Part shown: positions 43,808 to 53,248 of the stretch, one piece after another | Position numbering within the stretch: position 1 is the stretch's first letter | How the letters are laid out: each line of letters opens with the position of its first letter | Assembly (NCBI RefSeq): GCF_004101785.1 | Contig: NZ_CP035130.1 | Span: forward strand, 434,001 to 498,000 | Reading direction: 5' to 3' | Source: Gudongella oleilytica | GTDB lineage: Bacteria > Bacillota > Clostridia > Tissierellales > Tissierellaceae | Length of the DNA: 64,000 nt | Made by a program: the position numbers and the translations under genes | Notes under the pieces: generated by a model | Seen by the model: the letters and a program-made list of their open reading frames with translations, nothing else | Database searches by the model: none | Told to the model about the DNA's origin: nothing

Positions 43808-43880
43808 TGATATAATGATGAGGTTAGAATTATGTCGACAGATAATTTTTATTGACTTATACGGCTCAGAGTATTAACTT
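43808..43880 (+). promoter_or_regulatory. Candidate promoters of murA
   Basis: Two candidates: an extended -10 TGATATAAT (hexamer 43811-43816) with no good -35, and TTGACT (43852-43857) 17 bp before TAACTT (43875-43880). The second lies 28 bp from the start. Confidence 0.4.
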
Positions 43881-43907
43881 AATGCATATGATTTAGGGGG
43901 AGATATT

Positions 43908-45164
43908 TTGGATAGGATCATGGTAGAGAAGAGCCCTCCATTAAAAGGAAATGTGAGGATAAGCGGTGCAAAAAACGCTGCGCTTCCCATACTTGCCGCA
44001 TCACTGCTGGGGACAGAGGATATAATTCTTGAGGACGTTCCAAAGCTCAAGGATGTTGAGATAATGTGCGAGGTATTGACTTCGCTTGGAAGTAAGGTTG
44101 ATTATCTGGATGAAGGAGTCATAAGAATAAATTCAGCAGGTATCAGTAATTATGAGACCAGCTATGAGCTTATGAGCAAAATGAGAGCCTCATTCCTTGT
44201 CATGGGCCCGCTGCTTACGAGAATGGGAAAGACAAAGAACTCAATGCCCGGTGGCTGTGCTATCGGTACAAGGCCAATAGACCTCCATCTTAAGGGCTTT
44301 AGGGCGCTTGGTGCTACCATTGATATTGATCATGGGAATATAGGTGCCTATACTGAGAAGCTTGTAGGAGATAAGATATACCTGGATTTCCCTTCAGTTG
44401 GTGCAACGGAAAATATAATGATGGCTGCTACTATGGCAGAGGGAGAGACGATAATTGACAATGCGGCAATGGAGCCTGAAATAGTCGACCTTTCCAATTT
44501 TCTCAATAAGCTTGGTGCAGATATTAAGGGAGCAGGGACCTCAACGATAAGGATCAAGGGAGTAAAAAAGCTGGGTGGAGCAAGGCATTCCATCATCCCG
44601 GACAGGATAGAAGCCGGAACCTTTATGGTTGCAGCTGCGATAACAGGCGGTGACGTTGTAATTGAAAACGTTATTAACAGCCATGTGAAGCCAATTATAG
44701 CAAAGCTAAAGGAAGCTGGGTGTACAGTTGAGGAAGGTATCGACAGCATCAGAGTAATCGGGAATAGCGAACTTAAAGCAATTGATATAAAAACGCTTCC
44801 ATATCCAGGATTCCCTACCGATATGCAGGCTCAATTCATGGCTCTGATGACTATTCTTAAAGGTACCAGTATGGTTATCGAAACTGTGTTTGAAAACAGG
44901 TTCATGCATGTGGATGAGCTTAAGAAAATGGGAGCTGACATCAAAATAGACGACAGGTCAGCTATAATAAAAGGGATCAAGCAGCTTAAGGGAGCAGTAG
45001 TAAAGGCATCGGACCTTCGAGCTGGAGCAGCGCTTGTTCTCGGAGGGCTTGTGGCAGATGGAATAACTGAGATAGAAAATGTATATCACATTGACAGAGG
45101 GTATGACGGGATAGAAGCGAAATTTACAGGATTAGGTGCCGTTATCTACAGAAAGAATGATTAA
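43908..45164 (+). CDS. murA: UDP-N-acetylglucosamine 1-carboxyvinyltransferase
   Basis: First committed step of peptidoglycan synthesis: adds enolpyruvate from PEP to UDP-GlcNAc. The 418-aa protein has the catalytic, fosfomycin-sensitive Cys117 in GGCAIG, the N-terminal SGAKNAALPILAA motif and LRAGAALVLGGLVADG near the end. It starts at TTG 43908 after AGGGGGAG. In several clostridia it follows the ATP synthase operon; here atoDA occupies that place. Confidence 0.95.
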   Translation: MDRIMVEKSPPLKGNVRISGAKNAALPILAASLLGTEDIILEDVPKLKDVEIMCEVLTSLGSKVDYLDEGVIRINSAGISNYETSYELMSKMRASFLVMGPLLTRMGKTKNSMPGGCAIGTRPIDLHLKGFRALGATIDIDHGNIGAYTEKLVGDKIYLDFPSVGATENIMMAATMAEGETIIDNAAMEPEIVDLSNFLNKLGADIKGAGTSTIRIKGVKKLGGARHSIIPDRIEAGTFMVAAAITGGDVVIENVINSHVKPIIAKLKEAGCTVEEGIDSIRVIGNSELKAIDIKTLPYPGFPTDMQAQFMALMTILKGTSMVIETVFENRFMHVDELKKMGADIKIDDRSAIIKGIKQLKGAVVKASDLRAGAALVLGGLVADGITEIENVYHIDRGYDGIEAKFTGLGAVIYRKND

Positions 45165-45198
45165 ATAAGACAGAATAAGCATTTTTTAAGATTTGGTC

Positions 45199-45227
45199 TT
45201 GATAATGACAAAAGGATTAAGTATAGT
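45199..45227 (+). promoter_or_regulatory. Promoter of the mreB/mbl homologue
   Basis: TTGATA at 45199-45204, 17 bp, TATAGT at 45222-45227. It supports the start at 45289 rather than the longer open frame from 45193. Confidence 0.6.
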
Positions 45228-45288
45228 TATTGTTAGGACCTTTATTTTACACACTTTAATAGGAAAATTCCGGCAAAGGAGGATATGC

Positions 45289-46317
45289 ATGAGCGCTTTG
45301 AGAGCAGACGTAGGTATAGATCTTGGTACAGCCAGCGTATTGGTATACATCAAGGGAAAGGGCATTGTTTTGAAGGAGCCATCCGTTGTTGCAATAGACC
45401 AGTACACCAACAAATTTCTTGCTGTAGGAGAGGAAGCCAGAATGATGTTAGGAAGAACTCCTGGCAATATAGTGGCTGTAAGACCCTTAAAGGATGGGGT
45501 CATTTCTGACTACAGCATCACTGAAAGGATGCTGAAATATTTCATTCAAAAAGCACTCGGAAGGATGTGGCTCAAGCCTCGAATCATCATATGCGTTCCC
45601 AGTGGGATAACTGAGGTAGAGAAGAGAGCTGTAATGGAAGCAAGCAATGAAGCAGGCGCCAGCAAAACCTACCTGATCGAAGAGCCTATTGCAGCAGCTA
45701 TTGGTGCAGGTCTTGACATTACTCTGCCAAACGGGAATATGATAGTAGACATTGGCGGAGGAACCTCAGATGTTGCCGTTATATCACTTGGTGGAATAGT
45801 CGTAAGCAAATCCATTAAAACTGCCGGAGATGAATGTGACGAAGCTATAATAAGATACATCAGAAAGAGATACAATATGATGATAGGCGAGAGGTCTGCA
45901 GAAGCCTTAAAGGTCGAAATCGGCTGCGCATATCCATTTGAAGAAGAAAAGTTTATGGAAATAAAGGGAAGAAACCTTCTTACAGGCTTACCTATAACGG
46001 TTAAAGTTTCATCAAACGACATGCTGGACGCACTTGCAGAGCCGGTCAATGAGATCCTGGAAGCTGTACATGAGGTCCTTGAAAAAACCCCGCCTGAATT
46101 GTCTTCAGACATAAGCAATGTAGGTATCTATCTAACAGGCGGCGGTGCAATGCTTAATGGCCTCGACAGGCTAATAGAAGAGAAGACAGGTATTCCTACA
46201 CGTCTTGCTGACAATGCAGTGGAATGTGTAGCTATAGGAACGGGGAAATCACTTGACTCACTTGCATATCTGGAGAAGAGCATGAAGGATAGCGAAAGAT
46301 CAAAATTCAACAGGTAA
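45289..46317 (+). CDS. mbl: Rod-shape-determining actin homologue (MreB/Mbl family)
   Basis: Cytoskeletal ATPase that guides lateral wall synthesis. 342 aa; actin-fold nucleotide motifs VGIDLGTASVLVYIKGKG (phosphate 1), VDIGGGTSDVAVISLGG (phosphate 2) and GIYLTGGGAML (adenosine). ATG 45289 has AAAGGAGG 6 nt upstream. The neighbouring murA places it with wall synthesis. MreB and Mbl paralogues cannot be separated by eye. Confidence 0.93.
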   Translation: MSALRADVGIDLGTASVLVYIKGKGIVLKEPSVVAIDQYTNKFLAVGEEARMMLGRTPGNIVAVRPLKDGVISDYSITERMLKYFIQKALGRMWLKPRIIICVPSGITEVEKRAVMEASNEAGASKTYLIEEPIAAAIGAGLDITLPNGNMIVDIGGGTSDVAVISLGGIVVSKSIKTAGDECDEAIIRYIRKRYNMMIGERSAEALKVEIGCAYPFEEEKFMEIKGRNLLTGLPITVKVSSNDMLDALAEPVNEILEAVHEVLEKTPPELSSDISNVGIYLTGGGAMLNGLDRLIEEKTGIPTRLADNAVECVAIGTGKSLDSLAYLEKSMKDSERSKFNR

Positions 46318-46320
46318 TTA

Positions 46321-46346
46321 AAGCCACTGCATGATCGCAGTGGCTT
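46321..46346. terminator. Bidirectional terminator between convergent genes
   Basis: Perfect 10-bp stem AAGCCACTGC / GCAGTGGCTT with a 6-nt loop. It serves the plus-strand mbl (tail CTGTTTAT) and the minus-strand glycosidase gene (tail TAATTA). Confidence 0.75.
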
Positions 46347-46354
46347 CTGTTTAT

Positions 46355-49162
46355 CTATAAACCAAATGGTTTTACAAGTTGAAATCCAGAATTTTTTCCA
46401 TCGATTGCAAGCTCAAAGTAAGAATATCCGGATAGCTCATAAGGAGTTGAAGCCTTTGTGCCTGTCAACTCTATATATCTTACTCCATCTCTGAGTTGCG
46501 AGGTATTTTTTGAACCGGATTGGACCACATATACATTTTTACCGGACTCAGCTGCTTCAACCAATAGATTATGAAGAAGCGAGGCCTCCATTGAATCGCT
46601 AAAGCTTGAAATTGTCCTGTTGACGACAAGCACAAGATTTTTATCTTCAGCATTTATATCCTTTATAAGTCGCATCCACTGGCTGCTGTCCTGCGCTCTT
46701 ATGCCCTCGGAATTGGACTGGAGTGTTATGACTGCAAGCTCTCCTTCCCTATGGACCCCATACACAGACCCTCCTGACAAAACTCTGCTGTGAGAGATAG
46801 AAGACTTGAATCCTTGACTCATATTCCCCAATTGAACTCCTGTATTAGCTCCGTTTAGCCTTTGTATAAGACCGGTAAGTCTGGAGGAGGATACGATCCT
46901 TGAGAAGAGTGTGTTTCCTGATATGGCAGGTTCCGAATATACCACCAGTCTGTACCCACCCTGGACCGATTTCTCAAGAGGATCCTGCACCTTGGTGTTA
47001 ATTGTTGCTTCTGCATCATTAAATGGTGTAGGTGTTTGCACAGTAAGCGCATCGATCAAAATTCTGCCCAAAGGAAATTTTTGTTCATTGACCTCTGCCA
47101 CGTATACTCTCTGCAGACTTACTGGATAAGCAACTCCGTCAGGCACGGACGCTTCCAGTTGCCTCCAGCCAGTAAAGTCTATTGCCTTGGAGAAATCGAT
47201 CACATGACTTTTTCCTGCCGAGTCTATTAGAGTTCCTCTCAGCCAGGTCCCAGAAGAATCTCCATTGACCATTAGTCCAATTCTTACCGGGGATCCCGGA
47301 AGCGAAATCCCATTAGGTGAATTCATGAATTCAACATAAGCAGCCCTTGTTCCTTCTCCAATTGACAAATCGTAAGAAAGCTCAATGCTGGTTCTTCCGT
47401 CGACAGCCTCCATTGATGGTAAAGCAGAGCCGATCACAGTAGCAGGATACCCCGAAAACCTGAAGCTTATACCATCTTCAAAGGAAGTCACCGGTATCGT
47501 CTGAGAACCTACTGATACCCTTATAGTTTTAACGGCATCACCAGCTTTTAATATTAAAGATCCTGCGCCTATATTCCTGGAAGCATAGAATATGCCTTCC
47601 TTAAATTCGCCGACACCGCCAGTTACGGATACTGATACATTGGAATAGGACAGCTCGCCTGAATACCCTGATTTATCTAACCCAACCAGCTTACCAATAT
47701 TTCTCGAGCCGCCAACAGCCACATTAAAGCTGTCCACATCAGTTTCTATCTCAACCACATTGGACAGTACTTTTACATCCACTTCGCCGGAAACTCCCTG
47801 ATAGGTAGCAGTAAGCTTTGCCACTCCTGAGGTTTCTGCGTAAAAGGAGCCATTACTAACCCTTCCAGCCGCTCCGGAGACCCTCCACCTGACATCAGAG
47901 GGGTCTGTAACTAAAAGATTATGATATTGATCGTATACCTTCACAGTTAAGGCAGCAGATTCGCCAACGAAAACACTGGGTTTCTGCGAAACTATTTCAA
48001 TCCGGTCAACCATGCCCATTGGAGCTGAACTGAATACTCCGACTCCGTTTACGACAAGCCGTTGGGTTCCCTCGCTGGGCTTATTCACCACAACGGATTT
48101 ACCTTCACCATTGGGCTTGACCACCATCGTGGTAGAACCTCCACCATCCAGGTTCACTCCGTTCCAGGCACCCAGATCTTTAAGTATTGCTCCGAACATT
48201 TCCTGGGAGACACCCTTGAATGAGCTGTCCCGACCATCAATAGTCACAAGGATGATCTCTTTGCCGTCCTTACTTATCCCTATCCCTGTTCTTGGATGAT
48301 TCCCGGACACAACAACATCAGTATTTGTGACCTGTCCATCCTTAAGAATTATTCCTCCTGCTCCTATGGCAAACTGAAGACTCCTCAAATCAGGAGTAAT
48401 ACTTATATCCAGCTGTACTCTGTCTCCTGGCTGGAAGTCATTTACCCATGAGCTTCTTGACGATATGACGAATGAATTCTCATCGAGAGGAATATCAAAT
48501 GGAGCTCCACCGGTCCTTTTATCTGCAACAACATCATTTATCACCAGAAATTCTGTCAGATCCTGGTGGAATCTGTTTCCGATCGATTTTGGACCCCAAT
48601 GGGAATTAAACATCATAATAGTATCAAAGTTTGTTGAAACCTTGTTTATGGTGGTGACAGGCAGCTGATAACCAGACCGCCAGTTGGTAAGAGTAATTTT
48701 GGTAGTAAAGTAATCAACAAAGGCTTCATTATCCATAAGATAGAATACAGGGAGGTGATTTGGTGAGGATATTATTCTTCCTTCGTCCACCAATGCACCG
48801 AGCGAATTAGGTATAGGCTGGAAGTTGTAGAAGTCGCCATTGATCCCGGCGATAGCATTCTTTTTCTCAACCATTCCACCAATGCTGTCTCTCGAGGAGA
48901 GTCCGGCTGGGTTGAAGAGGCTCCCTACACTGGTATATTTATCGGTCAGATCGACCCTCAATACATTTATGTTCCACCATCCACTGGTTGTGAACCTCTG
49001 ATGATTTTCATGAACAACTCCAGGTGATATTTGTGATTCATCGATTGTTTCGTGTATCTTCTCCGGCAGCTGTATATTTGCAGCCTCTGAAACAGAGACA
49101 GGACTTAGCCATAAAATTGCGGCTATCAGCATAATCAAGACTGTTGTTTTTCTTATTCTCAT
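46355..49162 (-). CDS. Secreted phosphodiester glycosidase family protein (NAGPA domain) with Ig-like modules
   Basis: 935-aa exported protein. Signal peptide (about 1-29, ending VSVSEA), a polar N-terminal region, then the phosphodiester glycosidase (NAGPA/DUF2233) domain at about 240-380 with GNHPRTGIGIS, TIDGRD and NLDGGGSTTMV, its active-site signatures. Next comes a bacterial Ig-like region (about 390-560) and a carbohydrate-binding-like beta region (about 570-720). The C-terminal 200 residues resemble a degenerate metallophosphoesterase. Such proteins cleave sugar-1-phosphodiester links in envelope polymers or exopolysaccharide. The start at 49162 has AAGGGGAACG upstream; the frame extends to 49219 without a ribosome site. 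Confidence 0.82.
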   Translation of the reverse strand: MRIRKTTVLIMLIAAILWLSPVSVSEAANIQLPEKIHETIDESQISPGVVHENHQRFTTSGWWNINVLRVDLTDKYTSVGSLFNPAGLSSRDSIGGMVEKKNAIAGINGDFYNFQPIPNSLGALVDEGRIISSPNHLPVFYLMDNEAFVDYFTTKITLTNWRSGYQLPVTTINKVSTNFDTIMMFNSHWGPKSIGNRFHQDLTEFLVINDVVADKRTGGAPFDIPLDENSFVISSRSSWVNDFQPGDRVQLDISITPDLRSLQFAIGAGGIILKDGQVTNTDVVVSGNHPRTGIGISKDGKEIILVTIDGRDSSFKGVSQEMFGAILKDLGAWNGVNLDGGGSTTMVVKPNGEGKSVVVNKPSEGTQRLVVNGVGVFSSAPMGMVDRIEIVSQKPSVFVGESAALTVKVYDQYHNLLVTDPSDVRWRVSGAAGRVSNGSFYAETSGVAKLTATYQGVSGEVDVKVLSNVVEIETDVDSFNVAVGGSRNIGKLVGLDKSGYSGELSYSNVSVSVTGGVGEFKEGIFYASRNIGAGSLILKAGDAVKTIRVSVGSQTIPVTSFEDGISFRFSGYPATVIGSALPSMEAVDGRTSIELSYDLSIGEGTRAAYVEFMNSPNGISLPGSPVRIGLMVNGDSSGTWLRGTLIDSAGKSHVIDFSKAIDFTGWRQLEASVPDGVAYPVSLQRVYVAEVNEQKFPLGRILIDALTVQTPTPFNDAEATINTKVQDPLEKSVQGGYRLVVYSEPAISGNTLFSRIVSSSRLTGLIQRLNGANTGVQLGNMSQGFKSSISHSRVLSGGSVYGVHREGELAVITLQSNSEGIRAQDSSQWMRLIKDINAEDKNLVLVVNRTISSFSDSMEASLLHNLLVEAAESGKNVYVVQSGSKNTSQLRDGVRYIELTGTKASTPYELSGYSYFELAIDGKNSGFQLVKPFGL

Positions 49163-49464
49163 ATCGTTCCCCTTTCTTATGTCCGTAGTTATGACTATTA
49201 TATAATGAAGGGGGGTCAAAGGGGTTACAATAACATTACGAATGTGTTACAGGGATTCATAAACGGTATGCGGTAGGCGATAGCGTTAGTAAAACTGGCC
49301 TTTGACTGATAACATTATTTGTGCCAAAAAGGCTATACCATCGTGACAGAATAAGGTGATCACTTGATTTCGATTGCTGGGAGCTTTTTCGAAATATATA
49401 ATTACAATGTAAGTGCAAAATAAGCAGCTTTACAGCAAACACAATAAAGAAATGGGGAGATAAA
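49163..49464. other. Divergent intergenic region
   Basis: 302 bp between the minus-strand glycosidase and the plus-strand zinc-ribbon cluster. It holds the plus-strand promoter listed at 49374 and a weak minus-strand candidate, TTGTAA-17-CATTAT (near 49230-49202). A pair of GTAAC direct repeats 17 bp apart (about 49224-49250, read on the minus strand) could be a regulator site. No gene seen. Confidence 0.4.
49374..49402 (+). promoter_or_regulatory. Promoter of the zinc-ribbon membrane cluster
   Basis: TTGCTG at 49374-49379, 17 bp, perfect TATAAT at 49397-49402, 63 bp upstream of the first gene. Confidence 0.65.
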
Positions 49465-50157
49465 ATGTATTGTACAAAATGCGGAAGTGAATTGAAAGGG
49501 AATGAAAGCTTTTGTACCGAATGTGGTGCACCATTACAAACTAAGTCCTCCGGTCGATCTGCTTCAATGCAAGTAAAAATAGGCTACTCTGATCGGATAA
49601 GTGACCCTGCTTTTTCAAAATATCTTAAGAATACAAGCCGCTGGTCGTTTATATTCTCATTAATATTGGCATTAATTGCAATAATTGGATTTTACATATA
49701 CGGAGAGACCAGTAATGAGATGGATAATCCTCAGGCTCTTTACATAGGTTTCGGGATAGCTGGAATGTTCCTCCTTATATCACTTTATTCTACATTATCA
49801 AGGAAGAGGAGCAAGACCTGGGATGGAGTAGTAGTAGACAAGGAGATCATGAAGAAAAGCCGCCAACAAAGCACAGGCAGTGGAAAGAATGACTATTATA
49901 TCCATTATTATACAGAATACTCGGTAACGATTCGGGAGGATAAAAGCGGGAAGACCCACAAGCTTACAGCTGAGGATGATGACACACAATATAATTACTA
50001 TAATATCGGAGATAAGGTACGTCATCATGGAGGGTTAAACTCATACGAGAAATATGACAAGTCTAACGATGATATAATTTTTTGCAATGCATGTGCAACA
50101 CTTTGTGATATTAAGGACGATACCTGTTGGCGTTGTAGTACCCCACTGCTGAAATAG
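49465..50157 (+). CDS. Zinc-ribbon membrane protein, function unknown
   Basis: 230 aa. An N-terminal zinc ribbon (MYCTKCGSELKGNESFCTECG, Cys3/6/17/20) is followed by two membrane helices (about 62-82 and 92-110). A soluble beta-rich domain (about 115-200, DGVVVDKEIMKKS ... YSVTIREDKSGKTHKL) resembles the DUF3592-like/PH-like folds of membrane-linked proteins. A second CxxC...CxxC ribbon (CNACATLCDIKDDTCWRC) closes the protein. Ribbons at both ends flanking a two-helix membrane domain is unusual. First of three co-oriented genes; 13 bp from the next. Confidence 0.75.
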   Translation: MYCTKCGSELKGNESFCTECGAPLQTKSSGRSASMQVKIGYSDRISDPAFSKYLKNTSRWSFIFSLILALIAIIGFYIYGETSNEMDNPQALYIGFGIAGMFLLISLYSTLSRKRSKTWDGVVVDKEIMKKSRQQSTGSGKNDYYIHYYTEYSVTIREDKSGKTHKLTAEDDDTQYNYYNIGDKVRHHGGLNSYEKYDKSNDDIIFCNACATLCDIKDDTCWRCSTPLLK

Positions 50158-50170
50158 AGGAGGAATAGAA

Positions 50171-51967
50171 ATGTCTAAATTTTGTGGTTCTTGTGGTGCT
50201 CCTTTAGATATTGATGACAAATTTTGTGGTTCCTGTGGCTCTAAAATCGAGGGAAATAAACAAATGATTGATATGTCTAAGGATAAGGCAGTCAGACTAT
50301 CAAAGCCTGAGAAGAAACCCCGGAAAAGAGGGATGTTTTCTTTACTGGCGCTCATAGTAGTCTTTGCATTGGGTATTGGATCTATACCCGGAATATTAGG
50401 CGAGGATAAGATCAAACCAGTCAAAGTCCAAAGAGGACCGGAACCCCTTGCAGCACAGACTTCAAGTGAAGCTTCTGCTATAGCCTTAAAACAGTACATA
50501 TATGCAAGGATAAAAACAGAAGAGTTTGAGAAGGCTGTTCTGGATAAGGCATCTATTCCTGAACTCAAAATCATATCAGAAAGCACTGCTCGAGCATGGG
50601 AAGACGCTATGGTTTATGCCTCTGTAGCAGAGGAAATCAATATCCAGGCGATAGAGGTTTTGGAATCGAAAATAATCAGTAGAACTAAGATACTAAATGC
50701 CTTTCAGTCGCAGCTTATGTTTACAGCTGCTGCACCGGTGCGTTACCAAACATTCACTCTAACACCGATCGTTCCAAAGGAAATCGACCCCAAGACATGG
50801 GCTGAAAGCTTAACCAAGAAATTTGATTCAACCAAAGGTGCCAGGAGATATAACCAATTAGCCCAACAGCTTGGAACTGACGCAAAGGCTGCATATGAGC
50901 AAATGCAGCTAGCCCAACAGATAATCAATAACGAGGCGACTGAAGATGCCGCATTCTGGGACAAGTTGACCCAGGCAGCTCAGGTCACAAAGACAGCATG
51001 TAAGGTAGGATTATTAGGTATATCAATGATTGGAACTGGAGGAGGCAGCGTTGCACTACTGGAAGGAGCAGGTCTTTTGGTCGGAGGGGTCGACTGTATA
51101 GTAGATGTTGCTGAAACTGGGAGTACCATAATCCTTGGAGATGGAAACCAGGTAGCTGTAGCGTTTGGTGATATAAAGGAAAAGATGGGACCAGTATCAT
51201 CTTTGGTTGGCCTTGTAACCTTGAATCCGTCAGGAATCGGCAAGGCTGCAAAGGATACCACGGAGGCATTGGTCTATGTCAGTGATTCACTTGTGGATCT
51301 ATTCTTCGAGGACAAGGTCATGGGAATCAAAGTAGAGGGGGTTTCCAATCACGTTATTTCAATTACCAGTGAAGTAGTCAGGGCTGGTACAGAAGAAACT
51401 CTAAGGGATATCGGTCTCAAATGGCCATTGGATAATGATGTTAAAGCGATAGCAGATATTCTGATGGGTTGGAAACCAGATAAGGATGTTACTGTTGCAC
51501 GACTGGATGCATTGGCACAACAAAGTGCCGCAATTTATGAAAATCCTGAGCTTTATAATAATACTGCTGATAGCGGACTGGAGAAAATACCCGAGGAGGA
51601 ATTGGAAGAGTGGGAAGCTGCTTTGGCAGATCGTGAAGTTGATTCTACAGATACAGACGCTCCGGTTACAGCTACAGATAAATCCTCATCCAACATTTCT
51701 GGAACATATACATGCGACATAAGTGGTCAGTTTATAAATGAGAGCCTGTCAATTACCATAAAGGATAATGGTGACGGAACTGCTGTAGTCACCAATTTTG
51801 ATCTTTGGGATATGGGCAGTGAGAGCTTTCCTGCTCGGTACAACTCAGATACCGGTAAGTTTTTCTTTGATATATTTGAAGCAGATTTCATTAAAACCGG
51901 GGGAAGCTTTACAGCCACCGGTGAGCTTTATGTGGAGGGTCAGAAGCACGTTGTCAGCCTTCGATAG
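50171..51967 (+). CDS. Large zinc-ribbon, single-anchor protein with extracytoplasmic domains, function unknown
   Basis: 598 aa, not recognised. The N-terminal zinc ribbon (Cys5, 8, 19, 22) is cytoplasmic; a membrane helix at about 51-74 exports the rest. The outer part is mostly helical (about 90-280), with a Gly-rich hydrophobic stretch at about 280-325 (LLGISMIGTGGGSVALLEGAG) that could insert in a membrane, then another helical part. The C-terminal 85 residues form a predicted beta domain (SGTYTCDISGQF ... GELYVEGQKHVVSLR) like small lipocalin-type ligand folds. The start follows AGGAGGA. Probably works with the flanking zinc-ribbon and PH-like proteins. Confidence 0.7.
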   Translation: MSKFCGSCGAPLDIDDKFCGSCGSKIEGNKQMIDMSKDKAVRLSKPEKKPRKRGMFSLLALIVVFALGIGSIPGILGEDKIKPVKVQRGPEPLAAQTSSEASAIALKQYIYARIKTEEFEKAVLDKASIPELKIISESTARAWEDAMVYASVAEEINIQAIEVLESKIISRTKILNAFQSQLMFTAAAPVRYQTFTLTPIVPKEIDPKTWAESLTKKFDSTKGARRYNQLAQQLGTDAKAAYEQMQLAQQIINNEATEDAAFWDKLTQAAQVTKTACKVGLLGISMIGTGGGSVALLEGAGLLVGGVDCIVDVAETGSTIILGDGNQVAVAFGDIKEKMGPVSSLVGLVTLNPSGIGKAAKDTTEALVYVSDSLVDLFFEDKVMGIKVEGVSNHVISITSEVVRAGTEETLRDIGLKWPLDNDVKAIADILMGWKPDKDVTVARLDALAQQSAAIYENPELYNNTADSGLEKIPEEELEEWEAALADREVDSTDTDAPVTATDKSSSNISGTYTCDISGQFINESLSITIKDNGDGTAVVTNFDLWDMGSESFPARYNSDTGKFFFDIFEADFIKTGGSFTATGELYVEGQKHVVSLR

Positions 51968-52035
51968 TTTTATTCGGCAGAGAATAATTTACAACATCTT
52001 CAATTACCAACATCAATAAGAAAGAGGTGAAAAAC

Positions 52036-52608
52036 ATGGATCAGAAGCTTGAATGGATGATAAGCGTACCCATATTCAGAAACAGAGTCATACTTAAACA
52101 GCTTGGCCTGGCTATTGGGATCCCCTTCGGGGCAGTAATCATATTTTTGATCGTCTCAACCAAAGAAATCAAGTACCTGATGTATTCTCTTGGTCTTATA
52201 GCACTTTTATTCCTAATGACATATATATACATCATGGTTATATATAAAGGAGCCTACAAGATGGAGTTCATTCTGGATGACAAGGGTGTGCTGGCAAGCA
52301 CACAAGCTGATGAGTTTAGGAAGAACACAAGAATGAATGTCCTTACAATGCTGCTTGGGACATTGACCGGCAAGCCAGCCGCTGCAGGTGCTGGCATGCT
52401 TGCCCAATCAAGACAGCGGGTTTTTATAAAGTGGAGCGATGTAACAGGCGTGAAATATAAGCCCAACAGCAATACTATTTTACTCAAGTCTGGCTGGACA
52501 GAAAGCATAGCAATTTTCTGCACCGATAAACTATATGATGAAGTAAGTAGAAAGGTGGAGAAGCATATAACAAACAACTCCGTCTCCGGCCATGCGCAAA
52601 AGCGATAA
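52036..52608 (+). CDS. Two-helix membrane protein with C-terminal PH-like domain, function unknown
   Basis: 190 aa. Two helices at about 25-47 and 53-74 are followed by a cytoplasmic beta-rich domain with the YcxB/bPH-like pattern FIKWSDVTGVKYKPNSNTILLKSGWTESIAIFC. Third gene of the zinc-ribbon cluster, 68 bp after gene 2. ATG 52036 is 8 nt after AAAGAGG; a GTG at 52027 overlaps that site. Bacterial PH domains often act in membrane stress sensing, but nothing here shows it. Confidence 0.7.
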   Translation: MDQKLEWMISVPIFRNRVILKQLGLAIGIPFGAVIIFLIVSTKEIKYLMYSLGLIALLFLMTYIYIMVIYKGAYKMEFILDDKGVLASTQADEFRKNTRMNVLTMLLGTLTGKPAAAGAGMLAQSRQRVFIKWSDVTGVKYKPNSNTILLKSGWTESIAIFCTDKLYDEVSRKVEKHITNNSVSGHAQKR

Positions 52609-52673
52609 AATCGGGTGAAAAATATTAATAGATCCAAATAATATCAAGTGCCTTTTTTAGGAAGGGATGCACT

Positions 52674-53248
52674 ATGACTGTAGATGCTTTAATTTTAGCT
52701 GCAGGACTGTCCTCAGGGACATACCCGGAGAATAAGCTGATGCTGAGGATCGACGGTAAGACATTGATAGAAAAGTGACAGTAGATAGTCTACAGGATAT
52801 TTATTATCCCAGGTGATTGTCCCATTGCAGATCCCAGTACCCTCAAGCTTATGCTCTCCTTGGATGCAGGCATCGTTATCCCTACATATAATGGACAAAA
52901 AGGTCACACTGTATGATCAATAGAGGTGAAGCAGAAAGGATATCACTTGATGCAGTCTGCAATTCACTTAGAGAATATCTATCAAATCGGCAGATAACGG
53001 AAATTCCTTTGGAAGATCCAGGTATATTTTGGGATATAGATACTATTCCAGAGCATGAGCAAATTAAAGGTTTCCTGATTCCAGGTTACATAGCTATCAG
53101 GACAATAAATCCAGCGTCGTCTATAATGCTCGAAGGTCTTAAAGTTGCATATGTATTAAGCATCTGTGAAAAGAGGAAAGAGCATTTAGATTTCTCGAAG
53201 GATTATTTGCAGGGATTGCGTGGAGAGGTCTCTGGCTTATTTACATGA
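52674..53248 (+). pseudogene. Decayed MocA-like molybdenum-cofactor nucleotidyltransferase
   Basis: Three parts of one family are seen. The start, MTVDALILAAGLSSG (52674-52778), carries the NTP-transferase motif LAAGxS and stops after 34 codons. The middle (52816-52916) reads DCPIADPSTLKLM ... IVIPTYNGQKGH in the same frame, with stops before it. The end (52913-53248, another frame) reads LREYLSNRQITEIPLEDPGIFWDIDT, the family C-terminus, followed by unassigned residues possibly from a decayed HD domain. An internal deletion plus at least one frameshift inactivated it. Such enzymes mature Mo cofactors for xanthine-dehydrogenase-type enzymes. The 111-codon 3' frame could still be translated but lacks the active site. 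Confidence 0.7.

Noticed and set aside
52913-53248. Intact 111-aa protein-coding gene
   Set aside because: Its first half matches the C-terminus of the MocA family, whose N-terminal and middle pieces lie just upstream in another frame; it is better explained as the tail of a broken gene.
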